From an uncultured Pirellulaceae bacterium (GTDB lineage Bacteria; Planctomycetota; Planctomycetia; Pirellulales; Pirellulaceae): 64,000 nt of DNA. This document shows, piece by piece, positions 54,070 through 63,475 of the stretch. Location: positions 53,726 to 117,725 of the forward strand of contig CALDHM010000001.1 of the NCBI GenBank assembly GCA_937941455.1, given 5' to 3'. The notes under the pieces are model-generated. The model made no database searches. It saw nothing but the letters and a program-made list of their open reading frames with translations, and was not told the DNA's origin. Made by a program: the position numbers and the translations under genes. Every line of letters begins with the position of its first letter. Within the stretch, counting starts at the first letter, position 1.

Positions 54070-54172
54070 AGGCTATGTCCCAAAACCGTGAGCCGAAACG
54101 CGCTCGCGTTCGGTTCTCGCGCGAACGGTGGGCTGGTAGTTGGCGTTTTATCGATCTCGAAACAAAGCCTAA
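54070..54172 (+). repeat. Dispersed ~100-bp intergenic repeat, copy E
   Basis: It starts AGGCTATGTCCCAAAACCGT and ends AACAAAGCCTAA, inverted ends like the other copies. The middle (GGTTCTCGCGCGAACGGTGGGCTGG) is recognisable but diverged. Confidence 0.65.
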
Positions 54173-54269
54173 TACTGCAACGGGTATTCCATCGCCACCG
54201 TTCGCAGCCTTGCAAACGGTCAGCGGCGGCTCGAGCTCGCAGAAAGCCTTCGTTTCGTACCGGAACACC

Positions 54270-54308
54270 ACAAAATAGAAAAGACGCCGTGCCGCCGCAC
54301 AGCGTCTT
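54270..54308 (-). terminator. Intrinsic terminator after the Gly/Cys-rich protein gene
   Basis: On the minus strand AAGACGC pairs with GCGTCTT, with an inner GTGC/GCAC stem, followed by TTTTCTATTTTG. It lies about 38 bases past the stop of the gene at 54346. Confidence 0.8.
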
Positions 54309-54345
54309 GTCAAAGGCCTTGATTAGCGCCTGGGTCGCGTCGCGA

Positions 54346-54999
54346 TTAGTGCCAGGGACCGCGGACGGGATACACACCGTATTGGCTGGTGCTGCCCGGC
54401 CAGTAAGGAGCATTGGGGAACATCCCGTAACCGTTGCCGATCGGCGACGGATTGGTGCTGCCGAACTGATGGTAGATCGGCATGCTGCGGGTTTGGGCCA
54501 CGCCCCAATTGTATTCCGATTGGAATGCTGCCGTCGGCGGCACTACCAACGCCGTAGGAACGCCCCAACGCCAGTAGTTGTATTGGCCGTGCCAAGGATA
54601 CTGCTGACCCATTTGGGTGTTCCATTGATCCTCGTGCGAGGCACGGATTCCCGAGCGACTGTAGGCGTAGAACGGATGCGGGCTGTAATGATCGTGAGCC
54701 GCATAGGCCCAACGATAAACGGGCCAGGGATAACCGGTCCGCGTGTCGGCGCATCGAGGATAGGAGAAGTCCGTGTTCACGCCCGCTCCTGTCCCCCCCC
54801 CTCCGGGGATGCCTCCGCTGCCCAGGACGCGGTTGCCGATTTGCCCTAAGCCACAGTTGCCGCCGCCACAGTTGCCGCCGCCACAGTTGCCCGCGATGGC
54901 TTGACCGTTGGTTGTCCTGCAGTTTTGGCATTGAGACCAAGCCTGGGAGGCTGCCAACAGAATTGCGGCTGCCGCCAAGGTGAAGGACCAAAGTTTCAT
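54346..54999 (-). CDS. Secreted Gly/Cys/Tyr-rich protein, unknown
   Basis: A 217-residue protein with a signal peptide (LWSFTLAAAAILLAASQAW). A three-unit NCGGG segment (about residues 38-50) contains several Cys. The remainder is rich in Gly, Tyr, Trp and Pro and carries many aromatic residues (YPWPVYRWAYAAHDHY). It may be a cell-envelope or matrix protein. No known fold is visible. A strong terminator follows. A similar neighbour at 55110-55709 on the same strand suggests a paired function. Confidence 0.7.
   Translation of the reverse strand: MKLWSFTLAAAAILLAASQAWSQCQNCRTTNGQAIAGNCGGGNCGGGNCGLGQIGNRVLGSGGIPGGGGTGAGVNTDFSYPRCADTRTGYPWPVYRWAYAAHDHYSPHPFYAYSRSGIRASHEDQWNTQMGQQYPWHGQYNYWRWGVPTALVVPPTAAFQSEYNWGVAQTRSMPIYHQFGSTNPSPIGNGYGMFPNAPYWPGSTSQYGVYPVRGPWH
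54851..54891. repeat. 15-bp tandem repeat encoding NCGGG units
   Basis: Two exact units CCACAGTTGCCGCCG and a partial third lie inside the secreted protein gene and code for the Gly/Cys segment on the minus strand. Near identity of the copies suggests recent expansion. Confidence 0.8.
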
Positions 55000-55109
55000 A
55001 AGTCTTCCTTTATCGATTTTGAATTACGTTGTCAAAAACTTGGTGATCGAGGGCGGCAAACCTCGTGCGATATTTCAATGGACAAGTGCCCGCAGCGCGT
55101 TGGCTACCA

Positions 55110-55709
55110 TTACCGTCCTGTCGTGGCTTGGCAATCGCCGGTCGGGCAATGGCCGTGACCGTGCAGCCGTCCCCCGTGACCGTGCAGCAAGCCTCCGTGA
55201 CCGTGCAACAAGCCTCCGTGACCATGGTGGCTCAGCAAGCCCCCCCCACTGCCGCATTTGCCGCCAGCGCAATAGTACTGCGATGCCAGGCGATAATGCA
55301 GATCAGCGATCGGATTAAACGACATAGGAAGCGGACCCATATGATTAACGCCCGATTGCCACCGCACTTTGGTGACGTTGAGCGCCCCCAAGTTTTTCGG
55401 GCCGCAGTCGCCGCAGGGGTTTTGATAAAACGCTTCGGGGCCCGCTTGGAAGTTGTAGTAGTTCCGTGAGTGCTGGTACATCATTTCGTGCGGCTGTAGC
55501 GGTTGATAGGTGTAGTATGTAGCACCGACATAGCCCGGCACCCAGTGAGGTGCTGGATACATCCCCCCCGACATTTGGCTGGCACCGTTCGGGGTGTAGT
55601 ACTGTTGAAATAAGTTGTTGGTCAAATTCCCGTTGGAGTACTGGGCCATCGCCTGTTGGCCGACAATGGCGACCAGCATCGCGGCGGCGAGCAAAAATCG
55701 GATTTTCAT
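55110..55709 (-). CDS. Secreted Tyr/His/Gly-rich protein with HGHGG repeats
   Basis: A 199-residue protein with a signal peptide (IRFLLAAAMLVAIVGQQAMA), a Tyr/Asn/Gln-rich middle and a C-terminal HGHGGLL repeat of three units. The histidines could bind metal, and two cysteines lie in the middle as CGDC. The ATG at 55709 has a CAGGAG site about eight bases upstream, which settles the start; longer frames to 55799 are unlikely. It precedes the Gly/Cys-rich protein gene by 110 bases on the same strand. No family recognised. Confidence 0.7.
   Translation of the reverse strand: MKIRFLLAAAMLVAIVGQQAMAQYSNGNLTNNLFQQYYTPNGASQMSGGMYPAPHWVPGYVGATYYTYQPLQPHEMMYQHSRNYYNFQAGPEAFYQNPCGDCGPKNLGALNVTKVRWQSGVNHMGPLPMSFNPIADLHYRLASQYYCAGGKCGSGGGLLSHHGHGGLLHGHGGLLHGHGGRLHGHGHCPTGDCQATTGR
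55174..55228. repeat. 21-bp tandem repeat encoding HGHGGLL units
   Basis: Two near-identical 21-base units begin CCGTGACCGTGCA, followed by a partial third, inside the secreted protein gene. They encode the His/Gly-rich tail on the minus strand. Confidence 0.75.
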
Positions 55710-56070
55710 GGAACTGGCTCCTGGACATTGAAAGACGCGAGGGCAGGCCCCAGCGGCGCTGAAGGAAACGTGTCTTCCGTCTGTTTCGGCAAATCCCAAA
55801 ATGCCGTATCAAAGAATCTCAACGAGAGTTCCAGCAATCGCGTTTGAGCGGCGTCACAAACCGAACAACCGGCTATAACGGAACGGTGAATCGCGTTACA
55901 ATTTGGCATTTTGGTAGACTTTGACGACTCAAGGAACGAACCGACACTTGCCGAAAATCGGCAGACATTAGTCTACGTCCGCCGCCCGCCGGGGCCACAG
56001 TTCCCGGCCGCCGAGCGAACCCACCCGGCGCGGCGTGCCACGACCATCAGCATGCGGGAGGACATCCGGA
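55710..56070. other. Intergenic region upstream of the topoisomerase pair
   Basis: Divergent promoters for the secreted protein and the gyrA/gyrB-type genes are expected here. No gene is seen. An open plus-strand frame from 55911 runs out of phase into the topoisomerase start and lacks coding character. Confidence 0.4.
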
Positions 56071-58563
56071 TTGGCCAAACAGAATCGAACCCGAGGAAAT
56101 TCGCCGAATTCCTCTCACGGTACCGGGACGAAATCGTCGCGATCTCGGACCGCGCGCGACACGGGCTCGGCGATCATCGATGAGGCCTTGCAGGAGAGCG
56201 TCGAGGGGATTCCCCTGCGGATGGCGGCGCAGTCGCGCTATCTCAACTACTCGCTGTCGGTGATCACTAGCCGGGCGTTGCCCGATGTCCGTGACGGCCT
56301 GAAGCCCGTTCAGCGGCGCATCCTCTACACGATGTACCAGCAAGGGCTGGATTTCCGTGCCAAACATCGCAAGTGCGCGAAAGTCGTGGGGGACGTCATG
56401 GGTAACCTGCATCCGCACGGCGACAGCGCGATCTACGAAGCACTCGTCCGGATGGCGCAGCCGTTTTCATTGCGGATGCCCTTGATCGATGGCAGCGGGA
56501 ACTTCGGCTCGATCGATGGCGACAACGCGGCTGCCATGCGGTACACCGAGTGCAAATTGGCCGCGGTTGCCGACGAGGTGCTCGACGATCTGGGTACCGA
56601 GACGGTGCACTTCAAGCCCAACTATGACGGCACGCGGACCGAGCCAGTCGTCCTCCCCAGCCGTTTGCCCAACCTGTTGCTCAATGGCGCCACGGGGATC
56701 GCCGTCGGGATGGCGACCAACATCCCCCCCCACAATCTGGGCGAGATTTGCCGAGCCCTGCTGAAGCTGCTGAATGATCCCGAGATCAAGGACTACCAGT
56801 TGGTGGCCAACGATGCCATCCAAGGACCTGATTTTCCGACCGGCGGCCAGGTCATCAACACCAAAGAAGAACTGCGGGAAATCTACAGTTCCGGCTACGG
56901 CAGCCTCCGCGTACGAGGCACCTCCAAGCTGGCAGGAGAGTCGAAAGGCTACAAAGTCCTCGTCATCAATTCGATCCCGTATGGGGTCAACAAAAGTGTG
57001 CTTGTCGAGCGGATCGCGGAGATCGCGTTTTCGGGCAAGATGCCCTTGATCCAAGATGTCCGCGATCTGTCGACCGAGGACATTCGCATCGAAGTCCTGC
57101 TGAAAAAGGATGCCGATGAAAACAAGGCACTCGCGTATTTGTACAAAAACACGCCGCTGCAAACCAACTTCAACGTGAATTTGACTTGCTTGGTTCCCAC
57201 CGAAAATCCGTCGGTCGGTGCGCCGGAACGCTTGGGGCTCAAGGAAATTCTTTGGCACTTCCTCCACTTCCGCCTGGAGGTGATCACCAGGCGGCTGGAG
57301 AACGAGCTGGCGGCACTGGAAAAGCGGTTGCATATCTTGCACGGCTTTTTGATCGTCTTCGACGCGCTCGATGAAATCATCCGGATCATTCGTCGCTCGG
57401 AGGGGAAGGCCGATGCGGCCGCCAAAATCATGGCCAGATTCCCCGCCGACCAGGGGGGCCTCGATGCCGAACAGACCGACGCGATTCTCGAATTGAAGCT
57501 GTATCGCCTGGCTCGCTTGGAAATCAATCTGATCCAAGAAGAGGTCAAAGAAAAAGAAAAACGGGCGCGGCAGATTCGCCGCTTGCTGAAGGAAGATGCC
57601 AGCGATGTCACCGACTCCGGACGCTGGCAAATCGTCCGCGAGGAAATTGAGGGCTTGCTGGAGAAATATGGCAAGACTCCCGAGGGGAAACGTCGCACCG
57701 AGATGCTGACGGTTGTCGACGAGCCGGAGTATACCGCCGAAGACTTCATCGTCGCTGAGGACTGCGCGGTTCTGATCACCGTCGATGGTTGGGTCAAGCG
57801 GCAGAAACAAGTCACGGACTTGTCGAAAAGTCGCCTCCGCGAGGGAGATCGTATCCTGACCTGTGTGGCCGGATCGACCCGTGCGACGGTGGCGTTCTTC
57901 TCCTCGCTGGGCGTCTGCTACTCGGCCAGGATGGTCGATATTCCTGCCTCAACAGGCTACGGAGAGCCGATCCAAAAGCTCTTCAAAATGAAGGACGGGG
58001 AGCGGATTGTCGCCTGCCTTTCGCTCGACCCGCGCGTGATCGGCAACATCGAGGAGAATCCCAAGAAGCCGGACCTCTGCCCCGAGGTGCACGGGTTGGC
58101 GGCCGCCAGCAACGGTTTTGCAATGCGATTCGGCCTGGCACCGTTCGCCGAGCCGTCATCGCGCGGCGGGCGCCGTTATGCTCGCGTCGCTCCGGGAGCC
58201 GAGATCGTCAATGTCTTTGCCATCACCGGTCTGGAAACGATCCTGGCCGTCACGGCGCAGTGCCGCGCGATGGTTTGCCCGGCAGAGGAGGTCAATTACC
58301 TGTCGGGGCCCGGCAAGGGGGTGACGCTGATCAAACTCGCCAAGTCCGATCGATTGATTGGCTTCAAGCCCAGCACGGGGGATCGTGATCTCCTCGTGGT
58401 CATGACCAACCGCGGAGCCAAGAAAACGATTTCAACCGCTAAATATCGAGTGACCTCGCGCGGTGGCAAGGGGGTAGAGATTCAAAAGAATGGTCTGATC
58501 GCACATGTCGTCATCCCCCCGCCCGACGCACCGCCGCAATTGGAAGAGGATGAGGAGGAATAG
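56071..58563 (+). CDS. Type IIA topoisomerase subunit A (GyrA/ParC family)
   Basis: DNA breakage and reunion subunit of a type IIA topoisomerase. The N-terminal winged helix opens [20 protein letters not shown], and the active-site tyrosine is Tyr158 in AAAMRYTE. A coiled coil covers about residues 370-500, and the C-terminal half is beta-pinwheel-like, with SRGGKGVEI near the end resembling a displaced GyrA box. The protein is 830 residues. I prefer the TTG at 56071 because a GGGAGG site sits nine bases upstream; ATG at 56035 lacks one. Gyrase versus topoisomerase IV cannot be settled, and the B subunit follows. Confidence 0.88.
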   Translation: MAKQNRTRGNSPNSSHGTGTKSSRSRTARDTGSAIIDEALQESVEGIPLRMAAQSRYLNYSLSVITSRALPDVRDGLKPVQRRILYTMYQQGLDFRAKHRKCAKVVGDVMGNLHPHGDSAIYEALVRMAQPFSLRMPLIDGSGNFGSIDGDNAAAMRYTECKLAAVADEVLDDLGTETVHFKPNYDGTRTEPVVLPSRLPNLLLNGATGIAVGMATNIPPHNLGEICRALLKLLNDPEIKDYQLVANDAIQGPDFPTGGQVINTKEELREIYSSGYGSLRVRGTSKLAGESKGYKVLVINSIPYGVNKSVLVERIAEIAFSGKMPLIQDVRDLSTEDIRIEVLLKKDADENKALAYLYKNTPLQTNFNVNLTCLVPTENPSVGAPERLGLKEILWHFLHFRLEVITRRLENELAALEKRLHILHGFLIVFDALDEIIRIIRRSEGKADAAAKIMARFPADQGGLDAEQTDAILELKLYRLARLEINLIQEEVKEKEKRARQIRRLLKEDASDVTDSGRWQIVREEIEGLLEKYGKTPEGKRRTEMLTVVDEPEYTAEDFIVAEDCAVLITVDGWVKRQKQVTDLSKSRLREGDRILTCVAGSTRATVAFFSSLGVCYSARMVDIPASTGYGEPIQKLFKMKDGERIVACLSLDPRVIGNIEENPKKPDLCPEVHGLAAASNGFAMRFGLAPFAEPSSRGGRRYARVAPGAEIVNVFAITGLETILAVTAQCRAMVCPAEEVNYLSGPGKGVTLIKLAKSDRLIGFKPSTGDRDLLVVMTNRGAKKTISTAKYRVTSRGGKGVEIQKNGLIAHVVIPPPDAPPQLEEDEEE

Positions 58564-58566
58564 TCC

Positions 58567-60474
58567 ATGAACAAGACCTACACCGCTGTGGATATTGTGG
58601 CCCTGGAGGGGCTCGACCCCGTCCGGAAACGTCCCGGCATGTACATTGGCGGCGTCGGTGTTGCCGGTTTGCATCACTTGATTTGGGAAATTCTCGACAA
58701 CTCGGTTGACGAGGCGATGAATGGGCACGCATCCGAAATCGTAGTGACCCTGCACAAGGATCAATCGACGGTCACAGTGGCCGATAATGGTCGCGGAATC
58801 CCCGTCGATAAACATCCCAAAACAAAAAAGTCCGCGCTCGAAATGGTGCTGACCATGTTGCACGCGGGCGGAAAATTCGAGGGGAAAAATTACAAAACCT
58901 CCGGCGGCCTACATGGGGTCGGCGCGTCGGTCGTCAATGCCCTATCAAAACACTTGGTGGCGATCGTCAAACGAGATGGCGGTCAATTCCGCATGGAGTT
59001 CGCCAAGGGGATTCCCAAAACGAATTTACAAAAGGCCAAGGCGACGGTCCGCGGCACCGGCACGTCGATCACGTTCACGCCCGACCCGACGATCTTCCCC
59101 AAGGTCGAGTTCGATTCGGCCTTGATCCGCGCTCGGCTCGAAGTCACCAGTTTCTTGCATCGCGGAATCAAGGTGATCTACCACGACGAGGCGAAGCAAA
59201 CCAAGGAAACGTTTTTCCACGAGCAAGGTGTCGTCGATTACTTGAAAAAAGTCTTGCAGGAACGATCGGCACGACCCATCCACGAACAGCCCTACGTACT
59301 GCAGAAGGACGGCGACGAACGACTCGAAATCGTCATGCAATGGACCGAGTCGACCGACGAGCATGTTCGTTCCTACGTCAACGGTATTCCGACCGCCTCG
59401 GGCGGCACGCATGAAAACGGATTTCGCAGCGGTCTGACCAAGGCGGTTCGCAATTACTTCGAGACCCACGATCTGATTCCCCGCGGAGTCAAGGTCACGC
59501 ACGAGGATATCCGCGAGGGCCTGGTGGCGATCGTGTCGGTTTTCATCAGCGATCCTCAATTCCAGGGACAGACCAAGGACCGCCTCAACAATCCCGACTT
59601 GCAAAATTCGGTGGACAATGCCATCCGCCCGGCGCTCGAACAATGGCTTAACAGCAATCGCACAACGGCCGATGCGATCGTGGCGCGAATCATCGCCGCC
59701 GCTCGAGCACGGGCTGCCTCGCGTGCTGCCAGCGAGGCTGTTTCCCGCAAAACCGGGGGGGGGCGGGGGTCGATGTTGCCGGGCAAACTTTCCGATTGCT
59801 TGAACGTAGGCAAGGAAAATTCCGAACTGTTTATCGTGGAAGGGGATTCGGCAGGTGGCACCGCCAAACAAGCCCGCGATCGGAATTATCAGGCGATCCT
59901 GCCCCTTCGCGGCAAGGTACTCAACACCGAGGCGGTGGGCCTGAAAAAAATTCTCGAGAACAAGGAGATCCAGGATATCGTCACGTCGCTGGGTTGCGGT
60001 ATCGGCAAGGATCTCGACCTCGCTCGGCTGCGGTACCAGCGGATCATCCTCCTGGCCGATGCCGATTCGGACGGCCACCACATCACGACCCTGCTACTGA
60101 CATTCTTCTACCGCCATATGCCGGGACTGATCGCCGATGGCCGAGTCTTTATCGCCGTCCCCCCCCTCTACCGTATCGATATCGGCAAGGAAACCTACTG
60201 GGCCCAAGACGAAGACGATCGCGAACGGATCGTTACGGAGCACGAGGGCCGGTCCAAGCCGGAAATCACTCGCTTCAAGGGGCTGGGGGAAATGATGCCC
60301 AAGGTGCTGTGGGATACCACGCTCAATCCTGCCACCCGACGGCTGTTGCGTGTCGAGATCGATGATCATTTGGAAACTGATCGCATCATGAGCGATTTGA
60401 TGGGTAAGGATGCGTCTGCCCGGTTTCGCTTCATCATGGAGCGAGCTGAAGAGGCCGAAGAGGTCGATGTCTAG
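58567..60474 (+). CDS. Type IIA topoisomerase subunit B (GyrB/ParE family)
   Basis: ATPase and metal-binding subunit partner of the preceding gene. The GHKL ATPase part has EILDNSVDEAMNG, VADNGRGIPVD and TSGGLHGVGASVVN. The Toprim part starts ELFIVEGDSAGGTAKQARDR and includes LLADADSDGHHITTL. The final FKGLGEMMPKVLWDTTL is standard. Length is 635 residues, without a large GyrB insertion. Its start lies three bases after the A subunit stop, with GAGGAGGAA, coding the acidic end of the A subunit, as ribosome-binding site. This ties the two in one operon, in the unusual order A before B. Confidence 0.92.
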   Translation: MNKTYTAVDIVALEGLDPVRKRPGMYIGGVGVAGLHHLIWEILDNSVDEAMNGHASEIVVTLHKDQSTVTVADNGRGIPVDKHPKTKKSALEMVLTMLHAGGKFEGKNYKTSGGLHGVGASVVNALSKHLVAIVKRDGGQFRMEFAKGIPKTNLQKAKATVRGTGTSITFTPDPTIFPKVEFDSALIRARLEVTSFLHRGIKVIYHDEAKQTKETFFHEQGVVDYLKKVLQERSARPIHEQPYVLQKDGDERLEIVMQWTESTDEHVRSYVNGIPTASGGTHENGFRSGLTKAVRNYFETHDLIPRGVKVTHEDIREGLVAIVSVFISDPQFQGQTKDRLNNPDLQNSVDNAIRPALEQWLNSNRTTADAIVARIIAAARARAASRAASEAVSRKTGGGRGSMLPGKLSDCLNVGKENSELFIVEGDSAGGTAKQARDRNYQAILPLRGKVLNTEAVGLKKILENKEIQDIVTSLGCGIGKDLDLARLRYQRIILLADADSDGHHITTLLLTFFYRHMPGLIADGRVFIAVPPLYRIDIGKETYWAQDEDDRERIVTEHEGRSKPEITRFKGLGEMMPKVLWDTTLNPATRRLLRVEIDDHLETDRIMSDLMGKDASARFRFIMERAEEAEEVDV

Positions 60475-60572
60475 CGGTCATGATTTGGCCCCGCTGGTAA
60501 CGGCCGCTCGCAGCGAGTTTCCGTGAAGAACGCCACTAACAGCCTGCGAACCGCTTCGGCCGCGGCAGTCCA

Positions 60573-61013
60573 TCATGTTTCAGTCAGCTTCGCGAGGACC
60601 TCGTCGGGAATCAAGATAGGGTAGGGGAGTCGATGCGGCGGAAATCGGCAGCATGCCGCTTCGTAGGTGACCCTCGCCAAAGGAACATCGGCTTCCACGC
60701 CGATGGCGGCCCCGGTTTGCACCTGAAATGTATAGAGCAGCGTTTTCGGGGACCATTCGCGGAGCTCCATCGCAACGGTAATGGGCTGAAAGGCCACCAC
60801 GCTGCCGCAAATTTCCACGGATGTTTTCAGTCGCGGAAAGCCATATTGACCACGCCGGTCGCGCATTGATACGCTCAAGCCCCGACTCCGCAAAAACGCG
60901 TACTCCGTTTCCTCGCACCAGCGGATGACGGCCTCCAGCCGCAACCGCCCCAGCTGATCCAAATCCGCTGGCCGGACCGAAACGTTGCGAGAATACCGAG
61001 GTGACCCCGCCAA
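60573..61013 (-). CDS. Acyl-CoA thioesterase (4HBT hot-dog fold)
   Basis: A 146-residue single hot-dog domain protein resembling YbgC/4HBT thioesterases. The N-terminal RPADLDQLGRLRLEAVIRWCEE matches the catalytic segment with its Asp and the first helix. The central beta sheet includes FPRLKTSVEICGSVVAF. The last strand is followed by YEAACCRFPPHRLP. It probably hydrolyses a small acyl-CoA or acyl-ACP. The usual GH after the Asp is changed to GR, so activity is not certain. It is single and divergent from the methyltransferase gene. Confidence 0.75.
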   Translation of the reverse strand: MAGSPRYSRNVSVRPADLDQLGRLRLEAVIRWCEETEYAFLRSRGLSVSMRDRRGQYGFPRLKTSVEICGSVVAFQPITVAMELREWSPKTLLYTFQVQTGAAIGVEADVPLARVTYEAACCRFPPHRLPYPILIPDEVLAKLTET

Positions 61014-61197
61014 GCTAAAGACCTAACTTAACTACAATCAAATTTACGACACATCAACAGACATCGACCATTGCCAACGTTATACTCGGTGCAATCTCGG
61101 CTGCCGAGGCGCCGATGCCAGCAGGTCCACCCAGAGCAGCGATGCATCTTGCGCCGGCGCTCATGTACGTCAACTCGTTTTGAGCTGTTTCAAGGAC

Positions 61198-62016
61198 ATG
61201 AACAACCACCGCTGGATTCGGCAAAACCGCCAGGCTTGGCAGCAGTTGGCCAAACACGGGCATCGCTTGACGCGACCCGTTGCGCGGGACGAGTTGTCCG
61301 ACCCACTGCCGCGGATCGACCCACTCGGATGGCTTGGGCCAAGCATTCGCGGTTGGCGCGTCCTATGCTTAGCGGCTGGAGGGGGAAAGCATGGGCCGCT
61401 CTATGCGGCCGCAGGTGCCGAGGTAACGGTCTTTGACGTCAGTTCGGCGATGTTGGACCTGGATCGCCGCGCTCGCACAGAACTGGGAATTCCATTTCGC
61501 ATCGTCGAGGGGTCAATGGATGATTTGTCGCCATTTGTCGACGGAGAGTTCGACTTGGTGATCCATCCGGTAAGTACCTGTTATCTCCCCGATCCGCTCC
61601 CCGTATTTCGCGAAGTCGCGCGCGTCACCAAACCGGCGGGACTGTATATCAGCCAACATAAAACGCCGCAAAGTCTGCAGACGAGTCTCCAGACCGACCG
61701 TAATCATTACGTTGTCGACCGACCGTATTATGCCGAAGAACCGTTGCCACCAGCGTTACAAACGAACTTGGTGCGAGAGCCGGGCACCTACGAATTCATC
61801 CATACTTGGGAAACTCTCATCGGCGGCATTTGCCGAGCAGGTTTCTTTCTCGAGGATTTGCATGAACCTCGACATGCCGATCCCGCGAAACCTCTTGGCA
61901 GTTTCGAGCACCGCAGCATGTACGTAGCCCCCTACGTCCGTTTGAAGGCTCGGCGTCGTCCTGGCGACGGAGCGACGACAGTTAGCCAAAATCGTTTGTT
62001 GACCTTCGGAGAGTAA
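61198..62016 (+). CDS. Class I SAM-dependent methyltransferase
   Basis: A 272-residue Rossmann-type methyltransferase. Motif I is LCLAAGGGKHGPLYAAAGAEVTVFD (SAM-binding loop with the acidic end), then SMDDLSPF, then FDLVIHPVSTCYLPDP. The substrate is not identifiable. I use the ATG at 61198; a TTG at 61180 would add six residues. It stands alone in a divergent arrangement with the thioesterase gene and is followed by the DUF1080 protein gene after about 145 bases. Confidence 0.85.
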   Translation: MNNHRWIRQNRQAWQQLAKHGHRLTRPVARDELSDPLPRIDPLGWLGPSIRGWRVLCLAAGGGKHGPLYAAAGAEVTVFDVSSAMLDLDRRARTELGIPFRIVEGSMDDLSPFVDGEFDLVIHPVSTCYLPDPLPVFREVARVTKPAGLYISQHKTPQSLQTSLQTDRNHYVVDRPYYAEEPLPPALQTNLVREPGTYEFIHTWETLIGGICRAGFFLEDLHEPRHADPAKPLGSFEHRSMYVAPYVRLKARRRPGDGATTVSQNRLLTFGE

Positions 62017-62161
62017 CGGCGGTCGATACGAATCGCACCGCCAGTATGGTGATCTTCGCAACTATTCCGCTGAGCGAGACTCCATGAACTCCCAGCACTT
62101 CGCTCGGTTGGATGTTACAATGCGGGGACAATACTTTAGATTTGATCAAGGACATTTAGAT

Positions 62162-63424
62162 ATGACGCGGTCAGTGGCTTTCTCAGTGATCGTACGGCGG
62201 ATCGCAGCGGTGATCGTCGCGGTGTCGTTGGTGCCCGCAGCGAGTGTTTTGGCTCTAGTGCAAGACGACCAATCCGCTCCACCGCGGCAAGAACCGCTCA
62301 CGGTCATCGACAAGATTCAGCGTAACGCCGAAATGGTCCAAAAGGTCTTCCGGGAAAATCTCGACACTGAATTGACCTTCGACCAGACAGGAATCGAGAA
62401 ACTGGCAGGCTTCATCGATCGGCAGCGGGAGAACTTGCAGGTGGACCTCGATCGAGCCGTGTCCACGTTCGGGTCATTTTTCGGCGAGGCGCTCCGCCGC
62501 GATTTGAAAGGTGAATGGGTCCAGGAACCTGATCAAGGGATCGCCATTAAATTTCCCGGCGATATCACGGCTTTCCCGTTCAACACGATCCGCGATCATA
62601 TTCAAAATGGCGAAGAAGACTCGATTGCGAACATCGGACCCCTCCTTGAATCCATCATCGCGAAACAGATCGCCGAGGCGGCAGACAAACCGGCGGAATC
62701 AAGCGCATGGATCCAACTCTTCAATGGCCAAGATTTGACGGGCTGGACCCCCAAAATCGTCGGCCATGAGTTGGGGGATAACTACGCCAATACCTTTCGC
62801 GTCGAGGACGGTTTGTTGACGGTGTCCTATGCCGACTATGTCGACAGCGATTTTGCCGGCGGCTTCAAGAAGTTCGGCCACCTGTTCTACAAGGGGACCT
62901 ATTCCCGATACCGTTTGCGCGCGGAGTATCGCTTCGTCGGCGAGCAATGCCCCAACGGGCCCGGATGGGCCTTTCGCAACAATGGCCTGATGTTGCACGG
63001 CCAAGATCCTGCCACCATGGAGCGAGATCAAGATTTCCCGGTTTCCATCGAAGTGCAACTCCTGGGAGGCGATGGAAAAAATCCTCGCCCGACGTTGAAT
63101 CTCTGTACTCCTGGAACTAACGTCGTGCTGAATGGCAAATTGTTTCTTCCCCATTGCACCAACAGCTCGTCAGCCACCTATCATGGTGATCAATGGGTCA
63201 CCGCCGAAGTCGAAGTGCTCGGCGGCGAGCGCATACAGCATATCATCGACGGGCAGGTCGTCCTGGAATACAGTGAGCCGCAGTATGACGAACGGGACGG
63301 AAATGCGAAGAAGTTGATTCGCGATGGTAACTTGCTGATCACAGAAGGAACGATTGCCATTCAATCCGAAAGCCATCCTACGCAATTCCGCAAAATCGAA
63401 TTGCTTCCTCTGCCGCCAAAGTAG
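62162..63424 (+). CDS. Secreted DUF1080 (3-keto-disaccharide hydrolase) protein
   Basis: An exported protein of 420 residues. The ATG at 62162 has an AAGGA site nine bases upstream and gives a signal peptide (core VIVRRIAAVIVAVSLVPAASVLA). After a helical region to about residue 175 comes the DUF1080 domain: WIQLFNGQDLTGWTPK at the start, then RAEYRFVGEQCPNGPGWAFRNNGLML, then YSEPQYDERDG. This jelly-roll fold is found in 3-keto-disaccharide hydrolases and is frequent in planctomycetes. It probably acts on a glycan in the envelope. The N-terminal part has no known motif. No other sugar genes adjoin it. Confidence 0.88.
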   Translation: MTRSVAFSVIVRRIAAVIVAVSLVPAASVLALVQDDQSAPPRQEPLTVIDKIQRNAEMVQKVFRENLDTELTFDQTGIEKLAGFIDRQRENLQVDLDRAVSTFGSFFGEALRRDLKGEWVQEPDQGIAIKFPGDITAFPFNTIRDHIQNGEEDSIANIGPLLESIIAKQIAEAADKPAESSAWIQLFNGQDLTGWTPKIVGHELGDNYANTFRVEDGLLTVSYADYVDSDFAGGFKKFGHLFYKGTYSRYRLRAEYRFVGEQCPNGPGWAFRNNGLMLHGQDPATMERDQDFPVSIEVQLLGGDGKNPRPTLNLCTPGTNVVLNGKLFLPHCTNSSSATYHGDQWVTAEVEVLGGERIQHIIDGQVVLEYSEPQYDERDGNAKKLIRDGNLLITEGTIAIQSESHPTQFRKIELLPLPPK

Positions 63425-63475
63425 TGCGCCTTCGGTTGCCACCAATCTGAGGCGATCTCGGCGGAAAAAAATAAA

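Larger units (their letters stand above)
53938..54345. other. Intergenic region with repeat and terminator
   Basis: The gap between the convergent PfkB kinase gene and the secreted protein gene holds repeat copy E (54070-54172) and a terminator (54270-54308). No gene seen. Confidence 0.45.

Noticed and set aside
55911..56183. Plus-strand 90-codon frame overlapping the topoisomerase A start
   Set aside because: Out of phase with the real gene, no ribosome-binding site and no domain.
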